Below the pieces are notes generated by a model that saw only the letters and a list, made by a program, of their open reading frames with translations, was not told the origin of the DNA and did not search any database. Positions 16,206 to 25,031 of a stretch of 64,000 nucleotides of DNA are shown here, piece after piece (within the stretch, counting starts at the first letter, position 1; each line of letters starts with the position of its first letter). The position numbers were made by a program, and so were the translations under genes. Origin of the DNA: Paenibacillus sp. FSL H3-0469 (GTDB lineage Bacteria; Bacillota; Bacilli; Paenibacillales; Paenibacillaceae); the NCBI RefSeq assembly GCF_038051945.1, contig NZ_CP150302.1:62001-126000 (forward strand). Reading direction: 5' to 3'.

Positions 16206-16997
16206 ATGACTGCGAAGAAACTGGAAGGCAAGGTTGCGATTGTTACAGGAGGCGGCTCGGGTATCGGCCGGGCATCTGTGCTGGAGTTCGCCAGAAGCGG
16301 GGCCAAGGTGGCACTTCTGGACCGGACGGTGGAGAATGCGGAGAAGGTGGCCGCTAGAATCAAGCAGGAGGGCGGAGAAGCCGAAGTGTTTGAATGTGAT
16401 ATTGCTGATCCGCAGCAGGTGGAGCATGCCGTGAACCAGGTAGTGGAGAAGTGGGGACAGCTGGATGTGGTCTTCGCCAATGCCGGGATCAACGGCGCCA
16501 TGACACCGATTGAGACGATGGACATCGAGTCCTGGGATCAGACGATTCAGATTAATCTGCGTGGCACCTTCGCCACCGTCAAATATGCGATTCCTCATCT
16601 CAAGGAGAAGGGCGGCAGCATTCTGATCAACAGCTCGATCAACGGCAACCGGGTATTCTCCAATGTCGGGTTCTCTGCTTATAGTACGACCAAGGCAGGT
16701 CAGGTAGCTTTTATGAAGATGGCTGCGCTTGAGCTGGCCCAGTACAAGATTCGTGTAAACGCTATCTGTCCGGGAGCTATTACCACGAATATAGATGATA
16801 ATACCTATCCTTCGGACGATCTCAAGGAAGTGCAGATTGAAGTGGAGTTCCCCGATGGCGGACAGCCGCTGGAGAAAGGGCCTGGACGTCCGGATCAGGT
16901 GGCCAAGCTTGCGCTGTTCCTGGCTTCTGAGGATTCGGATCATATCACCGGTACGGAAATCTACTGTGACGGAGCAGAATCGCTTCTGCACGGCTAA
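16206..16997 (+). CDS. Short-chain dehydrogenase/reductase (SDR) family oxidoreductase
   Basis: NAD(P)-dependent oxidoreductase with a Rossmann fold. Visible are the cofactor motif TGGGSGIGRAS (near residue 14), NAGINGA, the catalytic Ser in INSSINGN and the YSTTK active-site Tyr/Lys, followed by the usual CPGAI segment. At 263 residues it is a normal classical SDR. The ATG at 16206 follows GGAGGCGAC; an in-frame ATG at 16188 overlaps that site. The substrate cannot be read from sequence. The gene stands alone between two terminators. Confidence 0.9.
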   Translation: MTAKKLEGKVAIVTGGGSGIGRASVLEFARSGAKVALLDRTVENAEKVAARIKQEGGEAEVFECDIADPQQVEHAVNQVVEKWGQLDVVFANAGINGAMTPIETMDIESWDQTIQINLRGTFATVKYAIPHLKEKGGSILINSSINGNRVFSNVGFSAYSTTKAGQVAFMKMAALELAQYKIRVNAICPGAITTNIDDNTYPSDDLKEVQIEVEFPDGGQPLEKGPGRPDQVAKLALFLASEDSDHITGTEIYCDGAESLLHG

Positions 16998-17050
16998 TCC
17001 TTCTATAAGTCACTCATCGCTCATATGATGGGATAAGTGAGGTCTTCTCT

Positions 17051-17137
17051 GAAGCGGACGATGTTCCTTGCCGGAGCCTCAGGCAGTATTGCCTGAAGCT
17101 CCCGGTTAGCGGGGATACGCGTCCGTTTCTTTTTTTG
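17051..17137 (+). terminator. Large terminator structure after the SDR gene
   Basis: GAAGCGGACG at 17051-17060 pairs with CGTCCGTTTC at 17120-17129 (one G-U pair), followed by a T-run. Inside lies a second hairpin from GAGCCTCAGGC and GCCTGAAGCTC near 17074-17102. Confidence 0.7.
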
Positions 17138-17231
17138 AACAGGGAGCAGAAAATTTCAGTAAAGATTGCAGCGCATTTCAGGTATACTGATTCTATGTGC
17201 CATGACGGGCGGGAAAGGAGGGAAATGAAAT

Positions 17232-17960
17232 ATGAATATGGACCTGCTGCATACGGAATCAATCATTAAGCTGCTGGTGGCCATGCTGTTCGGGCTGTTC
17301 ATCGGCATTGACCGCCAATTGAAACAGAAACCGCTGGGAATCCGGACCAGTATGGTCATCAGTATCGCCAGCTGTCTGGTTACCCTGGTATCTATTCATG
17401 CGTATGACAAATTCGGCGGACCGGAGCATCCGAGCATGGACCCTATGCGTCTGGCGGCGCAGATCGTCAGCGGTATCGGTTTTTTGGGAGCGGGTGTTAT
17501 TCTGCGCAGAGGCGGAGATGCCATCTCCGGGCTGACCTCGGCAGCGCTGATCTGGACGGCATCCGGTATCGGGATTGCGGTCGGCGCGGGCTTTTTTGTA
17601 GAGGCGGGTTATGCGGTTATACTGCTTATGTTCGCGGTTAACGCTGTGCCTCTGCTTATCAAAGCCATCGGACCTGAAGTGCTGAACAAGCACGAGATCT
17701 CCATCAAAATCATTATGGAACCGAACTATATCCTGACGGATGTGATCCAGAAGATTGAGCAGCGTAATGTTATTACCGACCAGCGCAAAACACGCAAAAC
17801 CGGCCGGACCATCCGGCGGATGAAGATCAAGGATCTTGAGGATGGCAGGCAGATGATCGACATGGTCGTTTCTGCGCCAGACAAGGATTATGCTACAGAA
17901 ATCTATTATGATGTCAAAAAAATCGAGCATGTCATGAGTGTCGAAGTAGAACAGCTGTAA
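17232..17960 (+). CDS. MgtC/SapB family membrane protein
   Basis: 242 residues. The N-terminal half has four to five hydrophobic segments with the family motifs GLFIGIDRQLKQKPLGIRTSM, GFLGAGVILRR and the GLTSAALIWTASGIGIAVGAGF segment. The C-terminal half is a soluble ACT-like regulatory region. Relatives act in Mg2+ starvation or inhibit the F-type ATPase, but the bacillus role is not settled. The ATG at 17232 has AAAGGAGGG 9 bases upstream. No M-box riboswitch is recognisable in the short leader. Confidence 0.9.
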   Translation: MNMDLLHTESIIKLLVAMLFGLFIGIDRQLKQKPLGIRTSMVISIASCLVTLVSIHAYDKFGGPEHPSMDPMRLAAQIVSGIGFLGAGVILRRGGDAISGLTSAALIWTASGIGIAVGAGFFVEAGYAVILLMFAVNAVPLLIKAIGPEVLNKHEISIKIIMEPNYILTDVIQKIEQRNVITDQRKTRKTGRTIRRMKIKDLEDGRQMIDMVVSAPDKDYATEIYYDVKKIEHVMSVEVEQL

Positions 17961-18042
17961 AAATGGCATGTTGCCATTCCGGCAGATGTGGTACTCTATC
18001 TATGAGAGAGTCATTTTGAACATATGGAAGGGGATTAATGTA

Positions 18043-19035
18043 ATGACATCGATTTCAGCATTTGAAGGACACTATGAGGGCGAAGCTGCTGTCTGGCTGA
18101 AGGCTGGCCGTTATGAAGCGGCTATACTGCCAGGCATCGGCGGGAATCTGATCTGCTTCCGTGATACTGAGAGCGGTTACCGTTTCTTGCATGAGCCTGG
18201 CGCGGAGGAGATGGAAGCATTCAAGGCGAACCCGGGCATTCACGGCATTCCTGTGCTATTTCCGCCGAACCGCTATGAGGATGGAGAGTTCCCTTGGAAC
18301 GGACAGACCTACCATCTGCCAGTCAATGAAGCTAAGACCGGCAATCATCTGCACGGCTTCCTACATACAGATGCATGGGAGGTAGAGGAATTCGGCACCG
18401 GCACAAGCGAAAGCTTCGTCACTGTAGCTATTAAGGTGGATGAGAAGCATCCGTCCTATCAGTATCTGCCATTTAAATACACGGTGAAGCTACGCTACAC
18501 GCTCGGTGAAGGCGGCCTGTCCCAGCAGCTGCTGGTTCACAATGACGGCGATGTGCTGATGCCTTGCCTGCTGGCGTTCCATACCGCTATCAATGCTCCG
18601 TTCGCACCAGGCAGCAGCGCGCAGGATTACCGTGTTAAGCTGACGATTGGCGAACGTTGGGAGCTTAATGAGCGGATGCTGCCAACCGGCAAATTCCAGG
18701 AGCTGACCGCCGATGAAGTGGCTCTGCGCGGCGAAGGATTGTATCCGTTCTACGCTTCGATGGACAACCACTACACCGCAGCTGCCCAGAATGGCCGCAA
18801 CCGGATGGAGCTTACCGACCGCAAAGCCGGAGTTACGCTGGTGTATGATGTGGGAACCTCGTATAAGCAATGGATGATCTGGAACAATGGCGCGACTGAG
18901 GGCTTCTTCTGCCCTGAACCGCAGATCAACCTGGTCAATGCCCCGAAGGTGGATCTGCCTGCTGATGACATCGGCTTGTTCGGGCTTGCGCCTGGGGAGT
19001 ATTGGGAGGAGAGCAGCCGGATATACGTGAAGTAG
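18043..19035 (+). CDS. Aldose 1-epimerase (galactose mutarotase family)
   Basis: Interconverts alpha and beta anomers of hexoses. The 330-residue beta-sandwich protein has FPPNRYEDGEFPWNG near residue 73, the conserved HGFLH (near 103) with its active-site His, and FHTAINAPF near 187. The ATG at 18043 follows GGAAGGGGA; the open frame extends to 17968 but without a better start. It is a lone gene followed by a 700-bp gap. Substrate preference is not visible. Confidence 0.88.
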   Translation: MTSISAFEGHYEGEAAVWLKAGRYEAAILPGIGGNLICFRDTESGYRFLHEPGAEEMEAFKANPGIHGIPVLFPPNRYEDGEFPWNGQTYHLPVNEAKTGNHLHGFLHTDAWEVEEFGTGTSESFVTVAIKVDEKHPSYQYLPFKYTVKLRYTLGEGGLSQQLLVHNDGDVLMPCLLAFHTAINAPFAPGSSAQDYRVKLTIGERWELNERMLPTGKFQELTADEVALRGEGLYPFYASMDNHYTAAAQNGRNRMELTDRKAGVTLVYDVGTSYKQWMIWNNGATEGFFCPEPQINLVNAPKVDLPADDIGLFGLAPGEYWEESSRIYVK

Positions 19036-19095
19036 GGGGAGACAAACTGAACTTCAGTTCGTAACCTTAGGCAAAGGCGTCATTCCGGAGAATAT

Positions 19096-19199
19096 TTGGA
19101 GTTCCGTCCGCTGTTGTCCCCAGATTTCTTAATTTATACCGCCTAGCGCGGTAGAATTCCGGTGACAAAGGCGGACGCTACCGCTCCTACAGTTCCAAA
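19096..19199. repeat. Imperfect ~104-bp palindromic intergenic element
   Basis: Four nested pairings are visible: TTTGGA (19096-19101) with TCCAAA (19194-19199), GTCCGC (19106-19111) with GCGGAC (19171-19176), TTGTC (19114-19118) with GACAA (19164-19168), and TACCGC (19137-19142) with GCGGTA (19148-19153). No ORF of note overlaps it. It has the shape of a MITE-like or REP-like element. The rest of the 19036-19742 gap holds one terminator and otherwise nothing I can support; a 63-codon frame at 19293-19484 has no ribosome binding site and overlaps the terminator. Confidence 0.55.
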
Positions 19200-19271
19200 A
19201 TTCCCCTCCAATCCTTGGCCTAATTATTAATTATCCTTTCAGTCTATCCTCTGGGATGAGAATAGAAAAGA

Positions 19272-19314
19272 TAAGAGAGCAGCGTCTGAAATTTGGATGC
19301 TGCTCTCTTTTTGC
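19272..19314 (+). terminator. Terminator in the long gap upstream of the LTA-synthase-like gene
   Basis: AGAGAGCAGC at 19274-19283 pairs with GCTGCTCTCT at 19299-19308 around a 15-base loop and is followed by a T-run. No gene ends close upstream; the nearest plus-strand stop is at 19035, so it may end the aldose epimerase transcript. Confidence 0.75.
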
Positions 19315-19742
19315 TGGGAGTAACTGGCTGTAGGCTCATTGCCTTATTGAGTGCTTTCAGAAGCGGAGACAGTTGGAAAAATCCACTTGCTGATGGGCGG
19401 AAGAAGGCTGGTCGAGAAGCAGTTGGAAAAATAGCATTTGTTGAACCAGATTTCCTTCAAAAGAGCCCTAATCCGCTTGTATAGATGTAGTTATTCCAAT
19501 TGCTTCAGCAAAATCGGTAGAATCCGGAGTATTAAACTACGTTTTTCAACTTGTTATCCTTCAGCTACTTCGCCGATAGCTTTTTTTTGAAGAGGGGGGT
19601 ATCCAGCAAGCGCACGTTTCCTCCCAAAATCCTAGTGGAACAGGAGAAAAATAGAGGGTGTACCCAATTGGATGCTGAATTTTAAGGCGGTTTTAAGCTA
19701 AAAGGCGTATACTACTCCTTTAACAGTTAGGAGTGAATGAAC

Positions 19743-21554
19743 TTGTCACGGTTATTGCCATCGAAGCGTTTATTGTATTTGTTGATTATTTTACTGGCTG
19801 TAGGGTTTGGGCTGAATTTATTTTTGCAGGCCGCTTCTTTTCGGATGGATGTGCTTCATGCGCTTAAGTGGGTTGGAGCTTATCCTTGGCTGTATTGTAC
19901 AGGAAGTCTGTTAATTTTCTTCATCCTGCTCTTAAGCTCAGTGATTGTGCCTAACGCATATGCGGGACCGGCGGTGGTCTCGGCGCTGTTCGTGCTGCTC
20001 GGGATTGCCAGTGATCAAAAGCTGGCTACGAGAGGCGAACCGTTATTTCCATGGGATCTGATGCTGCTGAAGAACGCCGGAGAGATGAGTAAAATCACCA
20101 GCGGTATGATCTCTCCGCTTGCTATAGGGGCCGCTTTTCTGCTGGTTGCCGGTCTCGTCCTTGTGATTATTAAGCTGCCGAAGAACCGGATCAGATTGTC
20201 CCTGCGCGTGACGCTGGCGGGGATCTCTGTAGGGCTCAGCGCATGGTTTCTTGTGCTGGTCACCAGCCAATCTCCCGTGATTGCAGCAATGAGCTATCAG
20301 AACATCTTCTGGAATCAGAAGGTGAATTATACGCAGAACGGGTTCGTGTATGCCTTCGCCGGAAATCTGCGGCAGAGCCTGATGGACAAGCCGGAAGGCT
20401 ACAGCCGTGAAGCCGTTGAAGCGGTGGCTGCCAAGTATTCGGCATTGCCGGATGTGCAGGTGCAGGCCGCGCCGGAGGAACAGCCGAATATTATGTTTAT
20501 GATGAATGAGGCGTTCTTCGACCCTACGCGCCTGCCTGGGTATACATTAAGCGAAGATCCGCTGAAGTTCATCCATGGGGTGGCGGGCCAGACGCCGTCC
20601 GGTTATTTGCTGTCCCCGGAATTCGGCGGCAATACGGCTAATGTGGAGTTCGAGGCCCTGACCGGGCTGTCGATGTATTTTCTGGGGGATGGAACCATTC
20701 CTTATCAACAGCGCCTCGTCAAAATGTCCTCTCTGCCGTCGATTGTCAGTATTCTGAAGGACAGAGGGTATGAGGCTCTTGCGCTGCATCCGTTCGATGA
20801 GACCTTCTATAACCGGAACCGTGTCTATCCGGTGCTGGGGTTCGACAGCTTCACGAGTGAGAAGGATCTGCCGGATGCTGACCGCCTGACTCCCGAGGGG
20901 TATGTCTCGGATAAGGCGGCCGTTCAGGAGGCGGTCCGGCAGCTTCAAGCGGCTTCGGGCCCGGCATTCCTGCATCTGGTGACGATGCAGAATCATTTTC
21001 CCTTCACCAAAGGCCTGAACGGACCGAACACGATCACCGTAGAGGGCGGCCTCCCGGATCAGAAGGATGAGCTGGAGACTTATGTACAGGACACCAAGCT
21101 GACAGACGAGGCCATGGCTTATCTCCAGCAGGAGCTGCTGAAGATCAAGCGGCCCACTATTGCGGTGTTCTGGGGAGATCATCTGCCTGCGCTCAGCGCC
21201 GGGATCTATACCGCAGCCGGCTGGGATCAGGAGCCAAGGTTGAAGCATGAGACGAAGCTGTTGGTACTCGCAAACTTTGAGATCGGGAAGGAGCCGCTCG
21301 GGACGCTCAGCCCGGCTTTTCTCGGCCCTGCGGTCTTCCGGTTATCCGGACAGACTTTGCCGGCTTTTTACAAGCTGCTTGAGCGGGTACGGGCGGAAAT
21401 TCCCGGACTCAGCAAGAAGGTGCTAATCGGTCCGGGCGATACGGGAATCCTGAAGGAGCTAACCCCGGAGCAACAGGCGCTGCTGGCTGACTACCGTCTA
21501 GTTGAATACGACCTGCTGGAAGGGGAGAAATACGCGGAGTCTCTGATGTTCTGA
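19743..21554 (+). CDS. LTA synthase family sulfatase-like membrane enzyme
   Basis: Transfers phosphoglycerol groups to cell-surface polymers or acts as a related phosphotransferase. About five hydrophobic segments in residues 10-195 precede an extracellular alkaline-phosphatase fold. That domain shows the metal site in MNEAFFD, the probable catalytic Thr in GGNTANVEFE, HPFDETFYNR, QNHFPF and FWGDHLPA. At 603 residues it matches the family. AGGAG at 19729-19733 lies 9 bases from a TTG at 19743 and only 3 from an ATG at 19737, so the TTG is preferred. The 3' end lies 15 bases from the convergent gene, with no terminator between. Confidence 0.9.
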   Translation: MSRLLPSKRLLYLLIILLAVGFGLNLFLQAASFRMDVLHALKWVGAYPWLYCTGSLLIFFILLLSSVIVPNAYAGPAVVSALFVLLGIASDQKLATRGEPLFPWDLMLLKNAGEMSKITSGMISPLAIGAAFLLVAGLVLVIIKLPKNRIRLSLRVTLAGISVGLSAWFLVLVTSQSPVIAAMSYQNIFWNQKVNYTQNGFVYAFAGNLRQSLMDKPEGYSREAVEAVAAKYSALPDVQVQAAPEEQPNIMFMMNEAFFDPTRLPGYTLSEDPLKFIHGVAGQTPSGYLLSPEFGGNTANVEFEALTGLSMYFLGDGTIPYQQRLVKMSSLPSIVSILKDRGYEALALHPFDETFYNRNRVYPVLGFDSFTSEKDLPDADRLTPEGYVSDKAAVQEAVRQLQAASGPAFLHLVTMQNHFPFTKGLNGPNTITVEGGLPDQKDELETYVQDTKLTDEAMAYLQQELLKIKRPTIAVFWGDHLPALSAGIYTAAGWDQEPRLKHETKLLVLANFEIGKEPLGTLSPAFLGPAVFRLSGQTLPAFYKLLERVRAEIPGLSKKVLIGPGDTGILKELTPEQQALLADYRLVEYDLLEGEKYAESLMF

Positions 21555-21569
21555 GCACTCCGCCAGGGG

Positions 21570-22571
21570 TTAACGCAGCCCCACATCATGGAAGCGGTTC
21601 TCGATCGGCTCCCGCAGCAGCAGACGGATGGACTGGATCGCTGCGGTCTCGATCCGCTGAGCTTCCCGAAGGAGCGGGAGCAGGCCTTCAGCATCAATGG
21701 AGCAAGGAGTCTCAGGAGCTTGTACAGGCTTTTGGATTAGAGTGCCGGTAATTTCGTTATATACAGCAGCCAGAGCTGCATAATGTTCTGCAACACCTTC
21801 AACTTCAGGCCAGTACAGGCTCGCTTCCCTGGCGTAGGCTGCCGTATCCTGTTTCATTCTTGCATAGAAAATCAACGTCTCATAGGCTCCGGCAGCATCA
21901 TAGGTCTTGCCCGCCAAGGCTTCCAGCATGGCATCATAGGCCTTAAGGCCGCAGGCATATTGCGATTCCGGCAGCATCGGATCATGAACCTCTGCCTTGT
22001 ACACCGCTTGGATGAAGGACTCTCTGATTACCTGAAGAGTATCTTTTTGGACCTGACCTTCATAGATCTGGCCGTACCAATATGGCGACTCATTTCTTCC
22101 AAGTTGATCATAAGGCAGCTCCAGCTCTGCGGCAGCATCGCTTTCCTTGTAATAGAAGAGCTGCCGCTCATCATCACAGCGGGTAATCACTACGAAACGG
22201 TCTTTCCAGCAGACCACGCCGGTGCCCTGCTCAAGGGATTGGCGGATTGCCGCAATAGCCTGCTTCTGATAGAGAGGGAAGGTGGGACTGAAGTTAAAGC
22301 CTGCACCCTGACTGGCGATAATGCCGATCAGATCAGCCGCTACGAAATGTTCAGCTGCCCAGTTATAAGCCGTAGCAGAATCCGGGTGAAGCTGCCTGTG
22401 CACGGACAGGCGGAAACATAAGGCCGTCATTCCGGCCAGCATGGGCTTCGAACGCGTGAACCAGCCTTTAGCCGACAGGACCTGATGCATGGCATCCGCA
22501 AAAGAAGATGCGAGCGGCACACGCGGCTGATCCGCAGTGGCTGAAACTTGCTTGTTATGATGGTCATTCAT
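21570..22571 (-). CDS. BtrH_N-like protein A, likely catalytically inactive
   Basis: 333 residues, paralogous in layout to the gene just upstream. The order SFADAMHQ, MLAGMTALCFRLSVH, AAEHFVAADLIGI, YQKQAIAAIRQSLEQG and a beta-hairpin FVVITRCDDERQLFYYKE matches the N-terminal cysteine-peptidase-like fold of BtrH-type proteins. The His expected before the CDDER segment is Thr130, and no nucleophilic Cys is present near residue 30. The C-terminal half is helical. The start overlaps the stop of the upstream gene as ATGA (22571-22568), which decides it over an in-frame ATG at 22592. Family call is from memory; function unknown. Confidence 0.6.
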   Translation of the reverse strand: MNDHHNKQVSATADQPRVPLASSFADAMHQVLSAKGWFTRSKPMLAGMTALCFRLSVHRQLHPDSATAYNWAAEHFVAADLIGIIASQGAGFNFSPTFPLYQKQAIAAIRQSLEQGTGVVCWKDRFVVITRCDDERQLFYYKESDAAAELELPYDQLGRNESPYWYGQIYEGQVQKDTLQVIRESFIQAVYKAEVHDPMLPESQYACGLKAYDAMLEALAGKTYDAAGAYETLIFYARMKQDTAAYAREASLYWPEVEGVAEHYAALAAVYNEITGTLIQKPVQAPETPCSIDAEGLLPLLREAQRIETAAIQSIRLLLREPIENRFHDVGLR

Positions 22572-23575
22572 CGTGCGGTATGCGCCCCCCATCTTGGCAG
22601 AGTGGACCGCTTACGGTCCGGGTACTGTCCAGAGATTATTTTGACCCGCCCCATGGCCTGCTCCTCAAGCTCCAATGCCCTCTCCAAAGCAGCACAGAGG
22701 GACGGAAGCTGCTCCTCATTCAGCACCTTGCCGCTGTTATTCTCTGAGATTGCAGCCGCGAGCGGCCCCCTCAGCTCTTCCGCCAAGTCAGCATACAAGT
22801 GCTGAACCTCCTCCAGCCCGGGCAATGCGGACTGAACCTCCCGCAGATAAGCGGAGATTTCAATCCGTGATGTCTGGAAGGATTCCAGGATGTAGACAGC
22901 ACCGTTACTGTCGAACCCGCCCTCCTGTAGCACCCGGATCAGGAAGCTGTAGGCCAGGCGGCCTGAAGCTATACTCAAGTCGGGTAGTGTTTTGTAAGGC
23001 GTATCCCAATCCTCCAGCGCAAGCCGCAGCGACTCCAGCACAGCATCTTTCAGCGGAATCTTCACTCCATCCCCCACATAGTGGCAAAACCAGAAGGGCG
23101 TGAAGTTAAGGCCGAAGTTGTCATACAGCACAACCTGTGTCTCGCCGGACCAGCCATCCTGCACATAGAACACCCGGTCATCCTCATCATAACCATGGAT
23201 CACGCCGAATTCCGGTATCCAGTAGATGCAGGCCCGGCCACGGTCCAGACTCTGCTTGACACTGTCAATAGCGATCCGTTGATACTCCCCGAACGAAGCA
23301 TGTCTGGTTCTCCCGCCGTCATATTGGAAGAAGATGCCGAGGTTATCGGCGGCCGCACTATGCTCTATGCCCCACTGCCCATAAGCCGTAACGGACAAGG
23401 GGAGGAGCTTCTTGTGCACGGTGAATTTGAAGGCCATGCCGCTTAGCCCGGAGAGCATGAATTTTGGACCCTCGAATAAACCGGCGGCAGTCGTTACAGC
23501 ATAGAGCGCATCGGTAAAAGATTTCGATTCACGCTTCATCTGAACGTCAAGAATTACGCCTGATCGTTTGCTCAC
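22568..23575 (-). CDS. BtrH_N-like protein B, Cys-less peptidase-like fold
   Basis: 335 residues with the same order of segments as protein A: SFTDALYAV, MLSGLSGMAFKFTVH, IEHSAAADNLGIFF, YQRIAIDSVKQSLDRG and GVIHGYDEDDRVFYVQDGW. His127 is kept, but the only nearby Cys (116) is not at the nucleophile position, so it seems an inactive or non-peptidase relative. A helical C-terminal half follows. It overlaps the WYL regulator stop by ATGA (23575-23572), so it is translationally coupled to that gene. Substrate and role are unknown. Confidence 0.6.
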   Translation of the reverse strand: MSKRSGVILDVQMKRESKSFTDALYAVTTAAGLFEGPKFMLSGLSGMAFKFTVHKKLLPLSVTAYGQWGIEHSAAADNLGIFFQYDGGRTRHASFGEYQRIAIDSVKQSLDRGRACIYWIPEFGVIHGYDEDDRVFYVQDGWSGETQVVLYDNFGLNFTPFWFCHYVGDGVKIPLKDAVLESLRLALEDWDTPYKTLPDLSIASGRLAYSFLIRVLQEGGFDSNGAVYILESFQTSRIEISAYLREVQSALPGLEEVQHLYADLAEELRGPLAAAISENNSGKVLNEEQLPSLCAALERALELEEQAMGRVKIISGQYPDRKRSTLPRWGAHTAR

Positions 23576-24486
23576 TGTTCATTCTCCTGTTCATCCAGCC
23601 GTCTCACTGCTGCTTCGCAGATGCTGCGGAGCTTGTCCTTCAGCCATTTGGGGGACAAGAGGGCATTCCACTCGGCCTGGAGCAACTGAGCAATAAACGC
23701 GCTGGTATCATAAAAATCAACCTCATAGACCTCATCAGCGGCGGCGCGGAGCTGATAACCACCCCATGAGCTATCCTGAGGCACTCCGTTCATACGGATT
23801 CTTGCCGTGAATGGTTTCAAGGGTCTGGTCTGCTCTGCCGTTGCCGCCGGACCGTCTTCTCCGGCTGCAAAAACCCTGCCAGTCAACGTTAGCTGGCGGA
23901 TGCCGGACAGGCTGAAATACTCACTCCGTCCGTCGCCCTCCACAGCTGCCACCAGATAATCTTCCTCTACCCGCCGGCTTAGCTGCTGGGGGCAGAGATA
24001 CAACTCCTGCGGAGTGTCCTGCCCGTTCCGGTAGAGAACATGGACCACCCTGCGGGCCCGGATCGCCTGCTCCAGCATCTCTATCATCTGTATATGGTGG
24101 GCATTCACTTCAAAGACGGGCAGCTTAAGCTCCCTATCCGTAAGAGGCTGTTCGGTGAACCGCTCCAGCAGACTCCCGACCTTGCGGATACTCTGGGCAT
24201 TCTCATAATCATAATGGCTATACCGGTAAGCCAGATATTTAAGCACCCGCTGCTCCTCGTCCGTAATGTACAGATGAGGCAGCACGAAGCTGTTGTCCTC
24301 ATATATATATCCGCGCTGCTTCGCCACATACCGGAGCGGAGCCCGGAGGGATTCTGTCAGGTATTCAATATCCCGCTGCGCCTGGCGCCCTGAAATTTCG
24401 AACTGCTCCGCCAGCTTCCTGCTGTTCGGATAAGCAAGCTGGCGAATCTGCTGGTCAAACCACTGGATCCGGTGGATATGGCTCAT
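23572..24486 (-). CDS. WYL-domain helix-turn-helix transcriptional regulator
   Basis: 304-residue cytoplasmic regulator. The N-terminal winged helix (about 1-60, SRKLAEQFEISGRQAQRDIEYL) is followed by a WYL ligand-binding domain (about 115-200, VVHVLYRNG and EDYLVAAVEG) and a C-terminal WCX extension (about 215-300). It is the first gene of an operon with two BtrH-like genes and likely controls it. The ATG at 24486 has AAAGGAGCGG upstream; a longer open frame to 24675 lacks a start signal. WYL regulators often bind nucleotide or nucleic-acid ligands and can guard stress or defence genes. Confidence 0.88.
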   Translation of the reverse strand: MSHIHRIQWFDQQIRQLAYPNSRKLAEQFEISGRQAQRDIEYLTESLRAPLRYVAKQRGYIYEDNSFVLPHLYITDEEQRVLKYLAYRYSHYDYENAQSIRKVGSLLERFTEQPLTDRELKLPVFEVNAHHIQMIEMLEQAIRARRVVHVLYRNGQDTPQELYLCPQQLSRRVEEDYLVAAVEGDGRSEYFSLSGIRQLTLTGRVFAAGEDGPAATAEQTRPLKPFTARIRMNGVPQDSSWGGYQLRAAADEVYEVDFYDTSAFIAQLLQAEWNALLSPKWLKDKLRSICEAAVRRLDEQENEQ

Positions 24487-24571
24487 ACTGCGGCTCCGCT
24501 CCTTTCTGTAAGCCTCCAGTATAGCTGGTGGTGACGCATTAGACCAGAGGTGAGCATTCCCCGTCAAGAAA

Positions 24572-24624
24572 CAAGGATGCTGCCCGGCATCCATGCGCGA
24601 AGCATGAAGCAGGGGGCATCCTTG
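24572..24624 (-). terminator. Hairpin after the zinc-ribbon gene
   Basis: CAAGGATGC at 24572-24580 pairs with GCATCCTTG at 24616-24624. On the minus strand it lies just past the 24632 stop, with a short T-rich tract after it. Weak T-run, so moderate support only. Confidence 0.5.
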
Positions 24625-24631
24625 CGTCAGT

Positions 24632-24820
24632 TTACCGGTTTGCTGCGTCCACTCTAACCTGCGTGGCTTTGTCACAGCGCTTGCAGACCTTCAGGGCGGT
24701 GCCGTCGGATTTTATTTTGGTGTAGAGCAGCTTGATTCGGGTGGACCCGCAGACAGGACAGGTGCCGCGTCCACGGGATGGAAGGGTCCAGAGTACCCGT
24801 CCGCGTTTGGTTTTTGACAT
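24632..24820 (-). CDS. Small zinc-ribbon protein, unknown function
   Basis: 62 residues, not recognised. A basic start (MSKTKRGRVLWTLPSRGRG) is followed by CPVC near 21-24 and CKRC near 46-49, a classic four-Cys zinc ribbon. The small size and basic charge suggest nucleic-acid binding. It lies upstream of the WYL operon in the same direction, but a hairpin separates them. The product is expected to be cytoplasmic. Confidence 0.6.
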   Translation of the reverse strand: MSKTKRGRVLWTLPSRGRGTCPVCGSTRIKLLYTKIKSDGTALKVCKRCDKATQVRVDAANR

Positions 24821-24934
24821 TCTTGTAATCCTCGTTTCATTGAATTGATGGTACCTGTCCAGTATAAATCAGCTGGTACGACATAAAATGTCGCAGCAGA
24901 TAATGATCTTTTAACTATAGGCCCTGTAACGTAA

Positions 24935-24964
24935 TTGACGGAACGGCTGCCAAGCCAGTAGACT
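24935..24964 (+). promoter_or_regulatory. Promoter candidate for the sugar sensing locus
   Basis: TTGACG at 24935-24940, an 18-base spacer, then TAGACT at 24959-24964, about 70 bases upstream of the 25032 start. Confidence 0.45.
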
Positions 24965-25031
24965 AGATTGGACTTAGATGGAAGAACCTGGGGTTTGCGG
25001 ACCTTCGGCATTCATGAAAGGGGTTACATAT

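Noticed and set aside
16998..17231. M-box Mg2+ riboswitch upstream of the MgtC-like gene
   Set aside because: The only structure is a terminator for the SDR gene; no M-box core is visible.
19293..19484. 63-codon frame in the 19 kb gap
   Set aside because: No ribosome binding site, overlaps a terminator stem, and composition is not gene-like.
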